From Hydractinia symbiolongicarpus (Eukaryota > Cnidaria > Hydrozoa > Anthoathecata > Hydractiniidae): DNA of 64,000 bases. Shown here one piece after another: positions 1 through 12,287 of this stretch. Each line of letters starts with the position of its first letter. The first letter of the stretch is position 1. The translations under genes and the position numbers were made by a program. The notes below the pieces were generated by a model. That model ran no database searches. It was not told the origin of the DNA and was given only the letters and a program-made list of their open reading frames with translations. Location of the stretch: positions 10,108,001-10,172,000 of the forward strand of contig NC_079889.1 of assembly GCF_029227915.1 (NCBI RefSeq), in the 5' to 3' direction.

Positions 1-3000
1 GAACAACAGCAAGAAGGATGAAGTGTTCAAAGAAGTATTTCGAGGCCCCTCTACCACATTTTGTTTAAAGCAACTACCTTATAACAGTAAAATAACAGCA
101 TTTTTGACCGCCATGAACACCGTGGGTGAGAGTGATGAATCTGAGCGAATTGTGTTGTTTACAGCTAAAGGTAAAAAACCAATCAAAGGTCATTATGTAA
201 GTTCAGCCTGGATCTATTTTTTCAAAACGGGCTCATTTGGATAATTTTTCAGCAAAAAGTTGTGAATTTCTATGTGCCTAATCTTTTAGGGTTTTTCTTC
301 GAATTCGACGAAAGATTTAAATCACCTTCACTTGTCTTGTCTAACCAGAATCAAACAGTGCAGCTCACCAGTCCAGTACATTCGTACGTGTTGGGCAATA
401 AAGTCATGAAAAAAGGTTTCCATTCATGGAAAATTGTTATCAATGAATTTTCTGAACAAAACCAAATGAGTGTGGTTGGTAAGTGACCATATTGTATTCT
501 AGACCTTTTTAAATGTTTAAATGTTCCCCGCGATACAGCTTTTTTTTCAAATTACAGGTACAGTAGCTTGCTGAACCGAGGTCTCTTTTTTAAGTCCATT
601 TCTTAATGGCATTCCTGATGTTAAACTAACATGGAGTGTGGGTGGATATTTATTGATACATACGAACAATATTTACTGTAATATTCCGACTTTTGGGCAT
701 GACTTCAATAATCCTGCCTCTTCAATAATACCGCATTGGCATTGCTGTTTATTTGAGCATTCACACTAAGCGATAAGGTATTTAAAATGATAGTCAGCAC
801 TATTAACGCCAGTTAGACGTCTCGTGGGAACTGACCATAGTACCAAACTTTTGGTTGCACTTTTTTATCGGCCACAATACTGGACAACTAAGGTGTTGAG
901 ATGGGTATCCTATTCAAAATAATAGTTTTGAATATAAATTAGTTAATTGAAATAATATATCCTTCTTCTTGGCATGGATTGAAAATATTTTCGTTTTTCC
1001 AATTATACTACATGTAGAATTGCTGTATGTTCGTACCAAGTTTCTATCGTTTCTCCACTAATTATGACGCATAGCTGTTTGAGTAAGATGTTACAACAAT
1101 ATTCCAATACGTACGTGTTAGAATTCAAATTAAAAGTTGTCAAAGTTAAGTATTTCATTGCATAGAACAGATATGTGCTAAACCTATTTGCGTTTTTACG
1201 CATCATCATGATTTTTTACGCATCAAAATTCTTCGACCTTTAAAAACCTTGCTGAATTTATTTCTCTTAAAAATAATCCTACCTCCTAAAAAATTCTGCT
1301 CCTCTACTGGTTTTACTAGAGAGGCAGCCTTCACTTCTCAGATTGCGATGCTAACCCAGCGGCGGGAGAAAATACAGTATGGGTTTAAATTCCTTATTGA
1401 TTAATTTTGGCGATAAAATAGACTTGCAAAAGACTTTTTACATCTTGCTTCCGCATTATATGACCGTCCACGCAATTGCTAAGTCTTACCGTGACAAGTG
1501 TATGAATTAAAAAAGGGTCTCTAAAGTTATTTAAAAACTAAATTATTTTGTCAATCTAAGTGATATTTGCATGGGAGATGTGCTAAAACACGCGGGGACT
1601 CAATTGCTCGGCTATAACATGGCACAAATTACAACAGAAACTACACACCAAAAAAAAAACAATATCAAATTATAACCTTCGTTTCTGGTCGTTTTTGGAG
1701 AATCTGTTGGAAATTTCCAGGAAAGTTAGTTTTGGCTGATAGCAGTGATTTAATTTCTAAGGTTTTCGAGAAAACAAACTTTGGTTTTAACCTGGTCAAA
1801 TGTTTTCTGGAACTTGACAGATTAATTGCGGCATTTAGTAAGGGAATTTGATATTCCGTAATTCAGGCTCTAACAAAAAAATTGCGATCAATTCTTTGCA
1901 ATTTTTTAACTGGAAGTTTTGTAAAGCTTTTCACAACATAAAAATAATAAATAATTTAACAGTTTTTATTACAGTAAAAACAAGATCAAGAGCAGTGAAA
2001 GGGCTATTAAACAATTCTTAGCACACAAAAATAATATTTTTCATATAGGCATTGGTATTTCACAGTCTAAGTTAAATGATCCTATCTTGGGAGAAGATCA
2101 AACTTCGTATGCCGTACAAATTATTGAACATCCGAAAGTGAACATACGACAAACAAAGCACCGTCATCAACTGCAAATGACGTCGCAAAAAGCCGTTAAA
2201 ACAGTAGTCGTTGTCGAGTTGAACTTGGATGACAATTGGATGAACATTTTTGTAAATGGTAAGTGTATTTAATCTATATCTTTTGTTTGGTCTGTAATTA
2301 AAAGAAAATTCAGTTCACACTACAATTAGGGACAAAATTAATGAAACAAAGGCAACTTGTCACTTTTTAAATGCGGACAAAAGCGGCAGGCTGGAAAGTC
2401 TGCTACTATCGTGCACACATAGGCCAGATAGAAAGCGTGTGAAATTCGCAAGAAGCATTTATTCGTTCACCTTCACAACGATCGTATAACCTCACGACGA
2501 TCGTGCACCCTGACAACAATCGTGCACCCTGACAACAATCGTGCACCCTCAACGTTTGTGCACCCTCACAATGTTCGTGCACCCTCACAACGATCTAATC
2601 CACATCGCGTTCCAAAAGGTCGCAAAATGTGAGATCAGCAACAATAGGCATGTGTCCAGAGTATTGGTTTAGTCAAATTTAAACTGAAATCTTAAGTCCG
2701 TTGTAGAGTTGAAAATGCGCAATTCTAATATAGAAACAAAGAATATGATCGCTTGTGGCGGCTAAATTCGAAATTAACCGTGCCGTTTCTTTATATTTTG
2801 TTGACATAATAAGAGGGAAATCCGAGACTCTTGGACAAAGTCATGGAAACAAGTCGAACATAAACATCAAATAAGAAACAATAACTGCAGCCTGAGAGAA
2901 TTTTTAAAACTTTCTACCATTTTAATGTTGAGTTGCCTGAAAAGTCAACTAGTGAAGCGCATAGCTCCGGTGTTTATTTTGCGGCGAAACCAACGGAGGA

Positions 3001-3841
3001 AACTGGTATTTCACAAAATACAACTCAATTCATATGTCTTACATAAAATGCCAATACAGATAAATAATACTTATATAGGAAAACGTACATGACTATCATA
3101 GAAAATAGAGAACGGAAAATAAAAAATAAACGAAATTATTAACAGATAAAACTTATAAAGCACCCATAAATAATAATAATTTGAAATCTGTTAAATATGG
3201 AACTTTTGTATCGCCGTTTTTGCATTGAACTTTTGACTTTGCCTTTTAGTTAAAATGTTTGTCTTTAACGTTTTAGCTTATACATTCAGTCTAAACTTTC
3301 ACTGAAATTTTTCCTTAGACTTTTCGGCTTAAAAGTTTTGCTAAAACTTTTACCTTGAATCTTTGGAATAAAATTTTAGCTTTCAGAATTCACTAATACG
3401 ATTTTATTAAAGTTTTGATTATCAAATTGGTATTCTTTGATAGAATCAACTGGATACTTTGAAACACTGAGAAATTGGGCACTATGATTTGTCCACTATC
3501 TAAATATACACTTTTCCAGGCATAAGGTTGAAAGTTATTGTTGGTCACAGCTGTTGTCAATAGCCATTTCTTATAAAGTCAAAGTTGCGCGTTTTTTGCA
3601 ATAAGAATTAAATATATGATATTATCTTACTAAAAACAGTTAGAAATTCTTTTTACTATTTTCAAAGATATGTTCAAATATATTTTCAAGTAGACGTTCT
3701 TTCTATTTAGGTAGCCAATTACGTCATAATCTACAAGCAGTTGGCCAGCCTACGTTTGATAATGTTTGCGGAGAATACTTTCCAGCGGTCAGTCTGTACG
3801 GTAGCCGAATTAGATTGTCGATTGGTAGCATAAATGATTGA
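1..3841 (+). CDS. FN3 + SPRY (B30.2) protein, TRIM/FSD1-like, 3' part in four exons
   Basis: Seen: the first exon is open from the window edge and encodes the end of a fibronectin type III domain (motif LPYNSKITAFLTAMN.VGES), ending at a GT donor at 171. Exon 2 (290-478) starts the PRY/SPRY domain with FFFEFDERF.SPSLVLSN. Exon 3 (1975-2258) carries the SPRY core (FHIGIGISQ ... LDDNWMNIFVNG). Exon 4 (3711-3841) ends it (CGEYFPAVSLYG) with a TGA stop at 3839-3841. All joins keep phase: a split GGG, a split GTA and a split GGT. A second phase-compatible choice for the first intron is donor 197 (GTAAGT) with acceptor 252, which would add about 23 residues between the domains. Known: FN3-SPRY tails occur in class I TRIM E3 ligases (MID, TRIM9/67) and in FSD1-type microtubule-associated proteins, where SPRY binds protein partners. 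Which subfamily this is cannot be told, because RING, B-box and coiled coil would lie upstream of the window. Confidence 0.82.
2474..2597. repeat. Minisatellite, ~20 bp unit
   Basis: About five imperfect copies of a unit reading CGTGCACCCTGACAACAAT lie head to tail inside the last intron of the SPRY gene. The unit drifts (CTGACAACAAT, CTCACAATGTT, CTCACAACGAT). No coding potential is seen. Confidence 0.7.
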
Positions 3842-5353
3842 TAGCTGTCAACTTGCATGTCAAAACTTTCATCGTAAATACTTCAATTGCAATATAACAA
3901 AATTTCACACATTTTTTCCAGTGAAGAAAAGGGCGAAACATCCATAACAAACCTTGGCAATGTGCGCGATTTTTTTTATTGACTGATTTCTTTATTTTAC
4001 TGATTAACATGCTTGATAACTATGTCATGAAATATCTCAACTAATTCCTATACATCCTCGTCCCACGTATCTCCCAATTAATTTTAAAAAAGATTAATTT
4101 TATTGCACGCGTGCACGTTACTAATATGCAAAATTAACATTCCATCTTTCTATAAATTAATTATAAATATATTGTATATTATTTAGTATATTAATTTGGA
4201 AATCGAACTTAATTAAGCAGTATTGACATTCCATAGTTTCTCTTTGTCACGTAATGCTTATTAATCAAAAAAATTTAGGTTACCTTCAGTGTAACGTGTC
4301 CTAGTGGTTATGTAGTTGGCTTCGTAGTCACAAAGGGCGTTGTTCGGTCCACAGGGCGCTTATGTTTAGCAAGTACTTTCACTACAGCTACCAGTCAACC
4401 CATGTCATGTTAAAAGATTGGGTAGGCGATGCCGACTTAATGTATAAATTCAGAACAAAGGTCCGACATTGATCAGTGTTTCTAACACTGAAGTGAATAT
4501 CCTGAAAAGTATGCGAAATAATAATAACAAATAATAAACACCTTCTCAACTGAAGTATGTCATTGATTTCCAATGATATTAGGAAATTGGTTAGATGTCT
4601 ACCGTCCTGTTTTAAATATTGCACGAAGTGGTAGATCTTTTCGTATTAGACATTTTGAACTGGTTAAAGTTTAAAATATCGATATCTATTTATTTAAATT
4701 CGAACATATGAGCTTAGCTCTTTTCCGGCAATTCGACACTTTGTGAGAACTGACATGGTTTATTTAATATTTCCGGCATGTTAGAAGGTGCGATTGTGCT
4801 GTATTTGCAACCTGATGATATTTATAGAATTTAAATAATGCTTAATAAACTGCCATAGTGCCAATTTCCGTCTATTTTGACAGATTGTAGTAAGATTGTA
4901 GCTATCTGCTACAGTATACGGAATAAGATTGTAATAGACATTAGTCGATCATGACTTGGTATACAAACTAACCACGACATTGGCTATGAGAAGGAGGAAA
5001 TTAACACTTTAAAGTTTGAGTTTGTAAAAAAAAGGTTTAGGTCTGCAAAGGAAATATGCGTTTAAGTACGTAAACGAAACATTTTTATATGCGGAAGGAT
5101 ATTTGAAAACTGGTCAATTTAAAAAAGGGAATGTTAACTTTCAACTATTCTTTGTTTGTATTCCTTTTGATAACTTGACCGCATATTTCAACGTTTGGTG
5201 AGTGCTCTGTTTTAAAACTTTATTTCTCTTCTTAAGATCATCAAAAACCATTTTTATAAATCATTAAAGACGAGAATTGATACCATTTTAGTAGTTCATA
5301 AAACTGAAATAATTTTTTTTTAATTTTAGGGGCAATATTGCATGCCAAATTAC
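3842..5353. other. Downstream flank of the SPRY gene, no gene seen
   Basis: AT-rich sequence without recognisable exons. It contains one tRNA-derived SINE copy (separate entry) and no clear polyadenylation signal close to the stop of the SPRY gene. Confidence 0.5.
4288..4445 (+). mobile_element. tRNA-derived SINE copy (family A), decayed
   Basis: The head has an A-box-like TAGTGGTTATG and a B-box-like GTTCGGTCC. It is followed by a body ending in CAACCCATGTCATG....GATTGGGTAGGCGATG. The same body is found near 25000, and a related one in the copies near 51800, 60150 and 60700, so this is a dispersed repeat and not a tRNA gene. Confidence 0.55.
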
Positions 5354-5357
5354 TTAA

Positions 5358-6105
5358 CCCTATTCGGTCCGGGGGGGGGGGGCGGATTCCGCCCCCCCCT
5401 GACGGTTTTTTTTTAATAACTCCTGATTGCTTTCTTATATGGCTATGATACTTACTGAGTTTCAACATTTATCTATTAGACACCTGCATGCTAAATGTTT
5501 AGGTCCCATACCTTTCAGAGGCTTTGATATTGGTCATTACTCGAAACTACCCCTAAAATCTCTATGAAATCCTTATAATGGGGAAAATATAATAACTCCT
5601 GTTAGGATTATCCTTAGAACTTGAAACTTGCAACACAACTTTGTTTCATCAAGAAGAATCATTTTGAAAATTTTTGACACGTGACTAATCCGATTTCCCG
5701 ATTTTGTCGGATTTTACCCGAAAATCGGAAAAAAACAGATTTTCGGGCAATTTTTGGCAATTTTTTATTCGATCCATGTGAAAACCGGAAGATATGTTAA
5801 AAAAATTTTATTTAGCTTTCAGAAACTTCAATCAGAATGTAAAAATTCGCTCTAGAACAAAAGTAATTATATTTTAAGCAGATAGTGGCATTTCTAACAA
5901 TTTTTAAGCTTCTGATGACGTCACAGAAAATGTGCTGACGCAAGCAAAAATTTATTGCCGCCATTTTGTTCCTTTTATGACGTACTATAAGTGTGCCAAG
6001 TTTGATTCAATTTAAACAATCCTATGAAAAGTTATTGAGGGGGGGCGGAATCCGCCCCCCCCCCCCCGGTCATAGTATGTTCGAAAAACCCCGGACCGAA
6101 TAGGG
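5358..6105. mobile_element. piggyBac-type MITE with TTAA target duplications
   Basis: The ends are inverted repeats: CCCTATTCGGTCCGGGG at 5358 and its complement CCCCGGACCGAATAGGG ending at 6105. Each is flanked outside by TTAA (5354-5357 and 6106-6109). TTAA duplication with termini starting CCC is the hallmark of piggyBac elements. Just inside each end is a GC-rich palindrome around GGCGGATTCCGCC within long G and C runs. No transposase ORF is present, so the 748 bp element is non-autonomous. The interior is AT-rich with a hairpin-prone stretch near 5690-5740. Confidence 0.8.
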
Positions 6106-6109
6106 TTAA

Positions 6110-7489
6110 GGCCACTACCCTTATAATCGGGGAAATATAATAACTTACATTAAGCTTATCTATAGGACTTGAAATTTATAAAACATCTTTATTGATAACG
6201 GAGAATCCATAAGCATTTTTAGACAATAACCCTTTCTTTCTAATTTTAAACCGAGTAATTTTCTAGTTTGGGTACTAAGTAAAAATTTGACATTAAATCG
6301 AACAATTTTGGATAAACACTGATAATTCTGGTTAGGGTAACTTTTGATTAGATAGTTCTAAAAATTTATTTAAGGCAATTCTGAAGCACCTCAAGTACTG
6401 AGTCAAATGTTACGTTGCTGTGAATGTAATTACAGTGTAAGAAGCGTGCTGCATTCTTTATGTAGACAAGACTACATTTCTCCAATGACAACAGTACTAA
6501 TGGTCCATCCATTAAAATTTCATCGCATATCATTACGGGAAATTTACGGTAATTAGAACCTTCCCTGCGTCACTTAAGGATATTGGAATGTCTCCCTGCA
6601 ATTATTTCTTTGCAGAAATAGCTATGTAAGGTGCAAAATATCATTACTAAATATTTATGACTGCAACAGATGAAGTAATGGCTGTAAAAATTAGGTAATT
6701 GAAGTAAAGTGATGTGTTTTTTACTGGCTTGACAGTGATTAAGATCTAATATATAGGTCTGATAAAAAGTACTTAGATTTTTTGAGCAATATCAAGAAAA
6801 AATGGTAGGTAATTTGAATTTTATGAAACTTTTAATTTATATGATAGAGGGATAAATAGTGGATGGCCAAGAATGTAATCAGGGGCTGATTATTAGCTAT
6901 ATTCTATTGCTCTTTCTGTTAATTTTGTAGTTGTTGTTTTTATTCATGATGGCAGCCGTTCTTACCACGAAAACAAAATAAACGTTACTTTATATTAATT
7001 AAAAAAACTTGATTATTTTCAGTTTTCCATCAAACCAAAGTAGTGCAAGGAATTCGTTCGTCAAAATTGTTGCCTATTTATGTAATAAGCAAATGTTGTT
7101 AGAAAGACTTGCTTAAGGATTCCAGATGGTTTTGTCCACTTAATATGCCTCAGTCCTCTAACTTCTGAACAACTTTTCTATTTAATCAGTTTTTTTGAAT
7201 GAATTGCATCTCCTTTTGACACTAGGCCTCTTCCAAACGTAAAAAAGTTTCAACATGCCCAGGAAACGAGGTTGTATGTTAAGATATCATCAGCAGTTCA
7301 AAATGCTAAAAGTTTTTACCCTTATAACCCCTAAAGATTTGTGAAAATAATTTTCTGCTGACTGCCTAATGACATCACAAACAATGATTTCCAGATAGAA
7401 ATTTGTGAAACTAAATATATCTAAAGAAGCAAAAAATAAAAGAAATTTCAAAAAAATTTGAAGTAATTTTCATATTATATTATAACATA
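6110..7489. other. AT-rich interval, no gene seen
   Basis: No ORF, domain or RNA signature recognised between the piggyBac-type MITE and the Helitron copy. Confidence 0.4.
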
Positions 7490-7591
7490 CTAGTTGTTAG
7501 CCCGTGGAAAAATCCACGGGTTCGCCCGTCGCAGCTAAGCTACCATTTTGCGTGACAGACGGACAGACGTATACGGGTATTATAATATAGA
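7490..7591 (-). mobile_element. Short non-autonomous Helitron, internally deleted
   Basis: Read on the minus strand it begins TCTATATTATAATACCCGTATAC and ends with hairpin CCCGTGGATTTTTCCACGGG, then CTAACAACTAG followed by T. A 5' TC, a hairpin about ten bases before a CTRR end and insertion between A and T are Helitron features. It lacks the CTTTTTATACCGCATTGCG block present in the longer copies at 12139 and 35789. No Rep/helicase coding sequence. Confidence 0.75.
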
Positions 7592-9776
7592 TAATATCAT
7601 TTTTAGTGTAAGACCTTACTACTGACCTTTACCCATTTGAAGCAGAAAAGTGGTGCTGTTTTAAAAAAAGTAGCTTGTTCCGCTGCGCTGTCTCGCACCG
7701 CGGGGCATGAATTTTGAGCCGCACGTGAATTGGCTAAAATTTTACTTTCAGAATTTTATTTTTACTATTTAATTTCAGAAAGATTTTCCTGAGATTAATC
7801 TTTTCCGAAGTATGTGCGCTTGTATAAATATTATATCGTAAAAACAATCAACAAAATGGGCGTATTTTCCAACTTTATAGTGCAATAAGTGACTTTAGCG
7901 TGAAAAGAACCAAGTAGGAAGCAAGGTAGAGAAGAAAAAATAAAAATATCACTTACTAGTAACACTTCCTTAAATATCCCTAACAGCTTTAAGATTATCA
8001 AAGATGCTATAGAGCATTTACAGAGCATTCAGAAATGTTTACACCGCCCCACCCCCTTCCTCCTCTCGTCTTTTATTCATTCCTCCTTTATTTTTATCTC
8101 TGATACAGCGGGTTGTAAGTTCAACGCAGTATGTTACCATGGGTGCCACACGCTGTACACTGGATTTAGCTACCATGAGTACACATCCTTTGTGGTAATT
8201 AATAATCACGCCTTTTTTTTATTAACGTCATTGGACAACTTTTAAAAAAAGATGTGTTTGCGCTGAGCCCTGGTTAGATTTTTAATTCACCCATAAAAAG
8301 TCCCATATTGCAAGATAAAACTGAACAAGTACCAGAATAAAATGTCGTAAATCTTTGTATACGTAAACACAAGACAACATTTTCTCGATTTAATAAGCCA
8401 CCAATTAAAATTTACTTAAGATTCTTATATTTACGTCGGGAAGCGGGCCATTATGAATCGAATAACGGTCATTACACCTAGGTAATGATCATTTATGGTT
8501 ATTCCATACAGCAACGACTAATCTACCGCTCAATGTGTAAAATTCATATGAGAAATTTTTCTATGCTGTTAACATTCCGAAAATTACACCGCTTTTTCAT
8601 ATTTCACATAACCGGACTATTAACGTCATGTGTTATTTTAAGGTTGTTGGATGAAACCCGATGATAAAATAACTTCTCAATAGCGCAATGCAATTCACTG
8701 TTTAATTAATGACTTTACATTTTAACTGATGCATATTACATTGTCATGGCAAATGAGATAGTAAATGATGAGATATTTAAGGTAGCACGTTGCTAATATC
8801 TTCAATGCGGCTAGGTGAAGAGCGTGTGCCACAGACAAAGCTTACTGCTGTTGAACAAAGTGAAGAAAACACCTTATCAATATTTCTTCAGGCCAGTTGA
8901 TATGTAAGTAAATGGTGTATAAATATTTGAATTATTTTTTTTATTTTGTTGGGTGTTTCTGGGTGTTGTGAGAACATTTTTATTCAATTTTGCTTGAACC
9001 AACTGAATACATAAATATAATTCTTCTTACCTACGTATTTGGCAAAATATGTCACAAAATAATTTTAGCTATATACGTCTTTGCAAGAATGGCTCAGTGT
9101 TTCTAGATGAGCTTTCTGCGTAGGAAAGCAGGCTAAAATTTGTTTTATTACGCCAAATCTTTATAAATATAGAAAGCTATCAAATTGAGCTATTCTCCAG
9201 CGTTTCATTTTATGAACCAGAACAAAGCGGTGAAAAAAAAGCTTATATTTGTATTTGATTCACGAGATAACAGCGTAACACACTTTTACTTTCGTAAAGT
9301 AGTCGTAAAAGCGTAAAAAAAACAATGTCCAGCATGTTTCAACGTGTTTTTTCTTAATTTGTGGTGAAACATTAACCTGACTGTTTTTATAAACAGCGTT
9401 TTAATATAAAATATAAGTATTTTCTTGATCATTGTCCTTAATCGAACTCAAATGGTTTCTGCATATGTATACAACAAAGTTGGTATGTTGTAACAACATA
9501 ACTGTTAAATGCCGTATGGTATTGTTTTTTGTTGTGATTGTAAAATACGTATAAAATATAATATCCGTGATGCAGTCTCTCTCATAAAGCAGATTAACTC
9601 TCTAATTTCTCTATCTCTAATTTCTTTCGTTCTGACAACTTCCGTATAAAAAGTTTTCAATGTATGCAAGAGGAATTGATTTTGTAAGAACTTCCGCATG
9701 TAGCGATAAGTAATAAAAAATATTAACTACTTCGAACCTTACCGACGAAAAAAAGAAAAAAAACATATCTTAAAGT
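7592..9776. other. Gene-free interval
   Basis: AT-rich, no convincing exon. A pyrimidine-rich tract lies at 8041-8100. Nothing else recognised. Confidence 0.4.
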
Positions 9777-9932
9777 GGGTTGTCCGTGTTATGACTGAAG
9801 TGACCGTTATACCTAGGGATATAATCAAATAAGCCAATCAAATTATTCCTGATTGGGTTGTTCGTGTTATAACTGAAGTGACTGTTATACCGAGGGATAT
9901 ATTCAAATGAGCCAATCAAATTATTCCTGATT
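9777..9932. repeat. Tandem duplication, two ~78 bp units
   Basis: Two adjacent copies start GGGTTGTCCGTGTTATGACT (9777) and GGGTTGTTCGTGTTATAACT (9855). Both end in AGCCAATCAAATTATTCCTG. They differ at a few positions. Confidence 0.85.
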
Positions 9933-12138
9933 ACAACAGGCTACATCAACATCTTTGTTTAGTTTAGGTGATTGGGATTTAACGAGCAACTAATCAACAA
10001 ATGTCGAGAAATCTTTTTACCTCGTAGTTTTAGTTACCAATCTCACCACCTGCGTTTCCGTGACTCCCTTCTTTCTTTTCAACGCCACCTCGAAACAAAA
10101 TTTCGGCATTCTCATATGCTCAGAATAATTTGTTGAGTTTTTGAATTTGATATAAAAAATCAATTCGTGAAATCTGCTTTTTGAATATAATGACCCATCT
10201 TAATCAAGAAGATAACAAGTTAGCTATTCCAATGTAGCAAGTACATAATCGAACTTATCTATTGTTGGTACACGTTGTGTATTGTTGGTTAAGTCAATAT
10301 AACGCAAGGTACTTTTCGTATTATCAAACCAAGCAAGCACGTTCTGTGATTGTAAATCATTCAATATTTTATTGTATAAAAAAATCCTACATAGCTAATT
10401 AACGCAAGGCGCTAGCTATTAATATATTTAACGAGCGCAGCTATTATCTTAGAATTTAACTTACTTATTGTGACGCGATTTGTACGTCACTTCCCATATA
10501 AGCTTGCTACTGTCATATTCCAATAAACCGGAACCGAGTAGAGAAAGAAGGAGGGGAAGAGGATGGTAGTTTAAATAATATCTTAATATAGAGAGAGCAA
10601 TAGAAAGAAAAATTAGTTCAGTGTTTAGCAAGTGACGAGAGAGGCAGGTTGGTTGAAGTTTTCTTGATGCTTTACTTTTTTTTTGTAAGAATTATATTTT
10701 TAAGAATTCAGTTTGCATGGTTTTAACGTATGAAATAGTTTTTCTAATAAGATATAGAAGTACGAAACACATCTCTAAGTAAAAATAAGATTCATTGATT
10801 CCTATTTCGTAACTTAATTTTTTTTTAAGAAGAGCCGATTTAGTACACTAGTTTACTCAAATATCTATAATTGGCGCAATGAACTAAAAATGGTAGCTGC
10901 GAGTAGCAAACGCTGAATTTTCGTAGATTTTTGCACACAGGATTTCGATTAGGTTTTGCAATTTTTAGCCAGTTAAAGCAGTTGAAATTACTTTTAATCT
11001 TAGCCTCGTGTTTCTTAAAATATGTTCTTATGTTAAAAATTTGCATGTCGTTGTTTTCATGTTTTATATATGTTTTATATCTGTATAAGAATAGAGATCG
11101 AACAGGAAAAAATTGAATCTCCTTTGCCTGCGATAAAATTGACCAACCTTGAATGTATAGAGAATCGTTTGTGGAGCACAGTCTAGTCAAACAAGGTCAC
11201 CGAGTTGAGTAATCCAATCTTTTAGCTCACAAAATTAAAGGGGAAATATAGTTTTTCTAAAAAAGTAAATCAGTTTGCCCATTAAGTTTTACACAGGAGA
11301 GTTTATTGTGGACCAGATGAGAAAGGCCAACACTTTCTAAATATTTCAAATGGTCTAAGCAGGAAATAATAAATTATATTAATTTTTAAAAGTTTCAGAA
11401 ATGTCAAACATTGGAGCTAAAGTATCTTCAACACCTTTCCTGTCGCTTTTTGCGTCATTTTTTATCGGAACGTTTCAATAAAAAAACGACAAAAAGACTC
11501 GGTATGACGTTAAGAGATTTTTTACTTACTTGATCTCACTTTAGCGACGTTACGTGAAAAAAAAATGAATTGTCTTCTTCCTTTAATTTTAAAAGGGCAA
11601 CAAACGGCTGTTGTTTTCGACTTTAGGGACTTTAGTGACAAAATTGTAGGAAATGGCGGTGGAAGAATTATGAGCATTTAAGAAAAAAAAAAAACTTTTC
11701 TTACATATTATATTAGGCATCCAAATCATTGAAATTGACAGAAAAAAGTTGGTTTTCGACTTTAGTGACTCACACGAAAGTTGAGCTAATGGCGGTGGAA
11801 AAGTTTATCATCACTGAAGACAAAAACAACAACTTAAATCATCTTAAATATCATATTGGGCATCCAAATATTACTGAAAATGACAGAAAAAATCCCTATT
11901 AAATATCCATAATTCATTTAATCTAAGCACTTGCCCTGTTGTTTTCTAATAAAATAAATAAATAAATAAACTTTAAACTTCTCAACTCGTTTGTTACATA
12001 TATCCTTTGAACTTTTGCTTCAAAACATACAAGTTTATTACACATAAAGCCAGTCCAAAGCAACAACAATGACTATGAAATCTCTTTAGAGGTATTAATC
12101 ACCTTCTTAAAGCTAGTGACATAGCATTTTTTAGCAAA
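9933..12138. other. Gene-free interval
   Basis: An open minus-strand frame at 10840-11190 has no recognisable domain and AT-driven composition. Two related stretches near 11600-11690 and 11735-11890 (GGCGGTGGAA with following CATCCAAAT) look like a diverged direct duplication. No gene supported. Confidence 0.4.
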
Positions 12139-12287
12139 CTAGTCGTTAGCCCGTCGAAAAATCCACCTGTTGCCCGTCCTTTTTATACCGCATTGCGTGC
12201 GGCTCGCTACCTGCGCAGCTAAGCTGCCATTTTGAGTGACGGACAGACGGACGGACGGACAGACGTATACGGGTATTATAATATAGA
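12139..12287 (-). mobile_element. Non-autonomous Helitron
   Basis: Same family as the copy at 7490. The minus-strand 5' end is TCTATATTATAATACCCG, then CGTCTGTCCGTCC repeats, a block containing GCAATGCGGTATAAAAAGGACG, and a 3' hairpin that has decayed by several substitutions before CGACTAG|T. No coding capacity. Confidence 0.75.

Noticed and set aside
10840-11190. 116-codon minus-strand open frame
   Set aside because: No domain, no signal peptide, overlaps an open frame on the other strand, and composition is what AT-rich DNA gives by chance.
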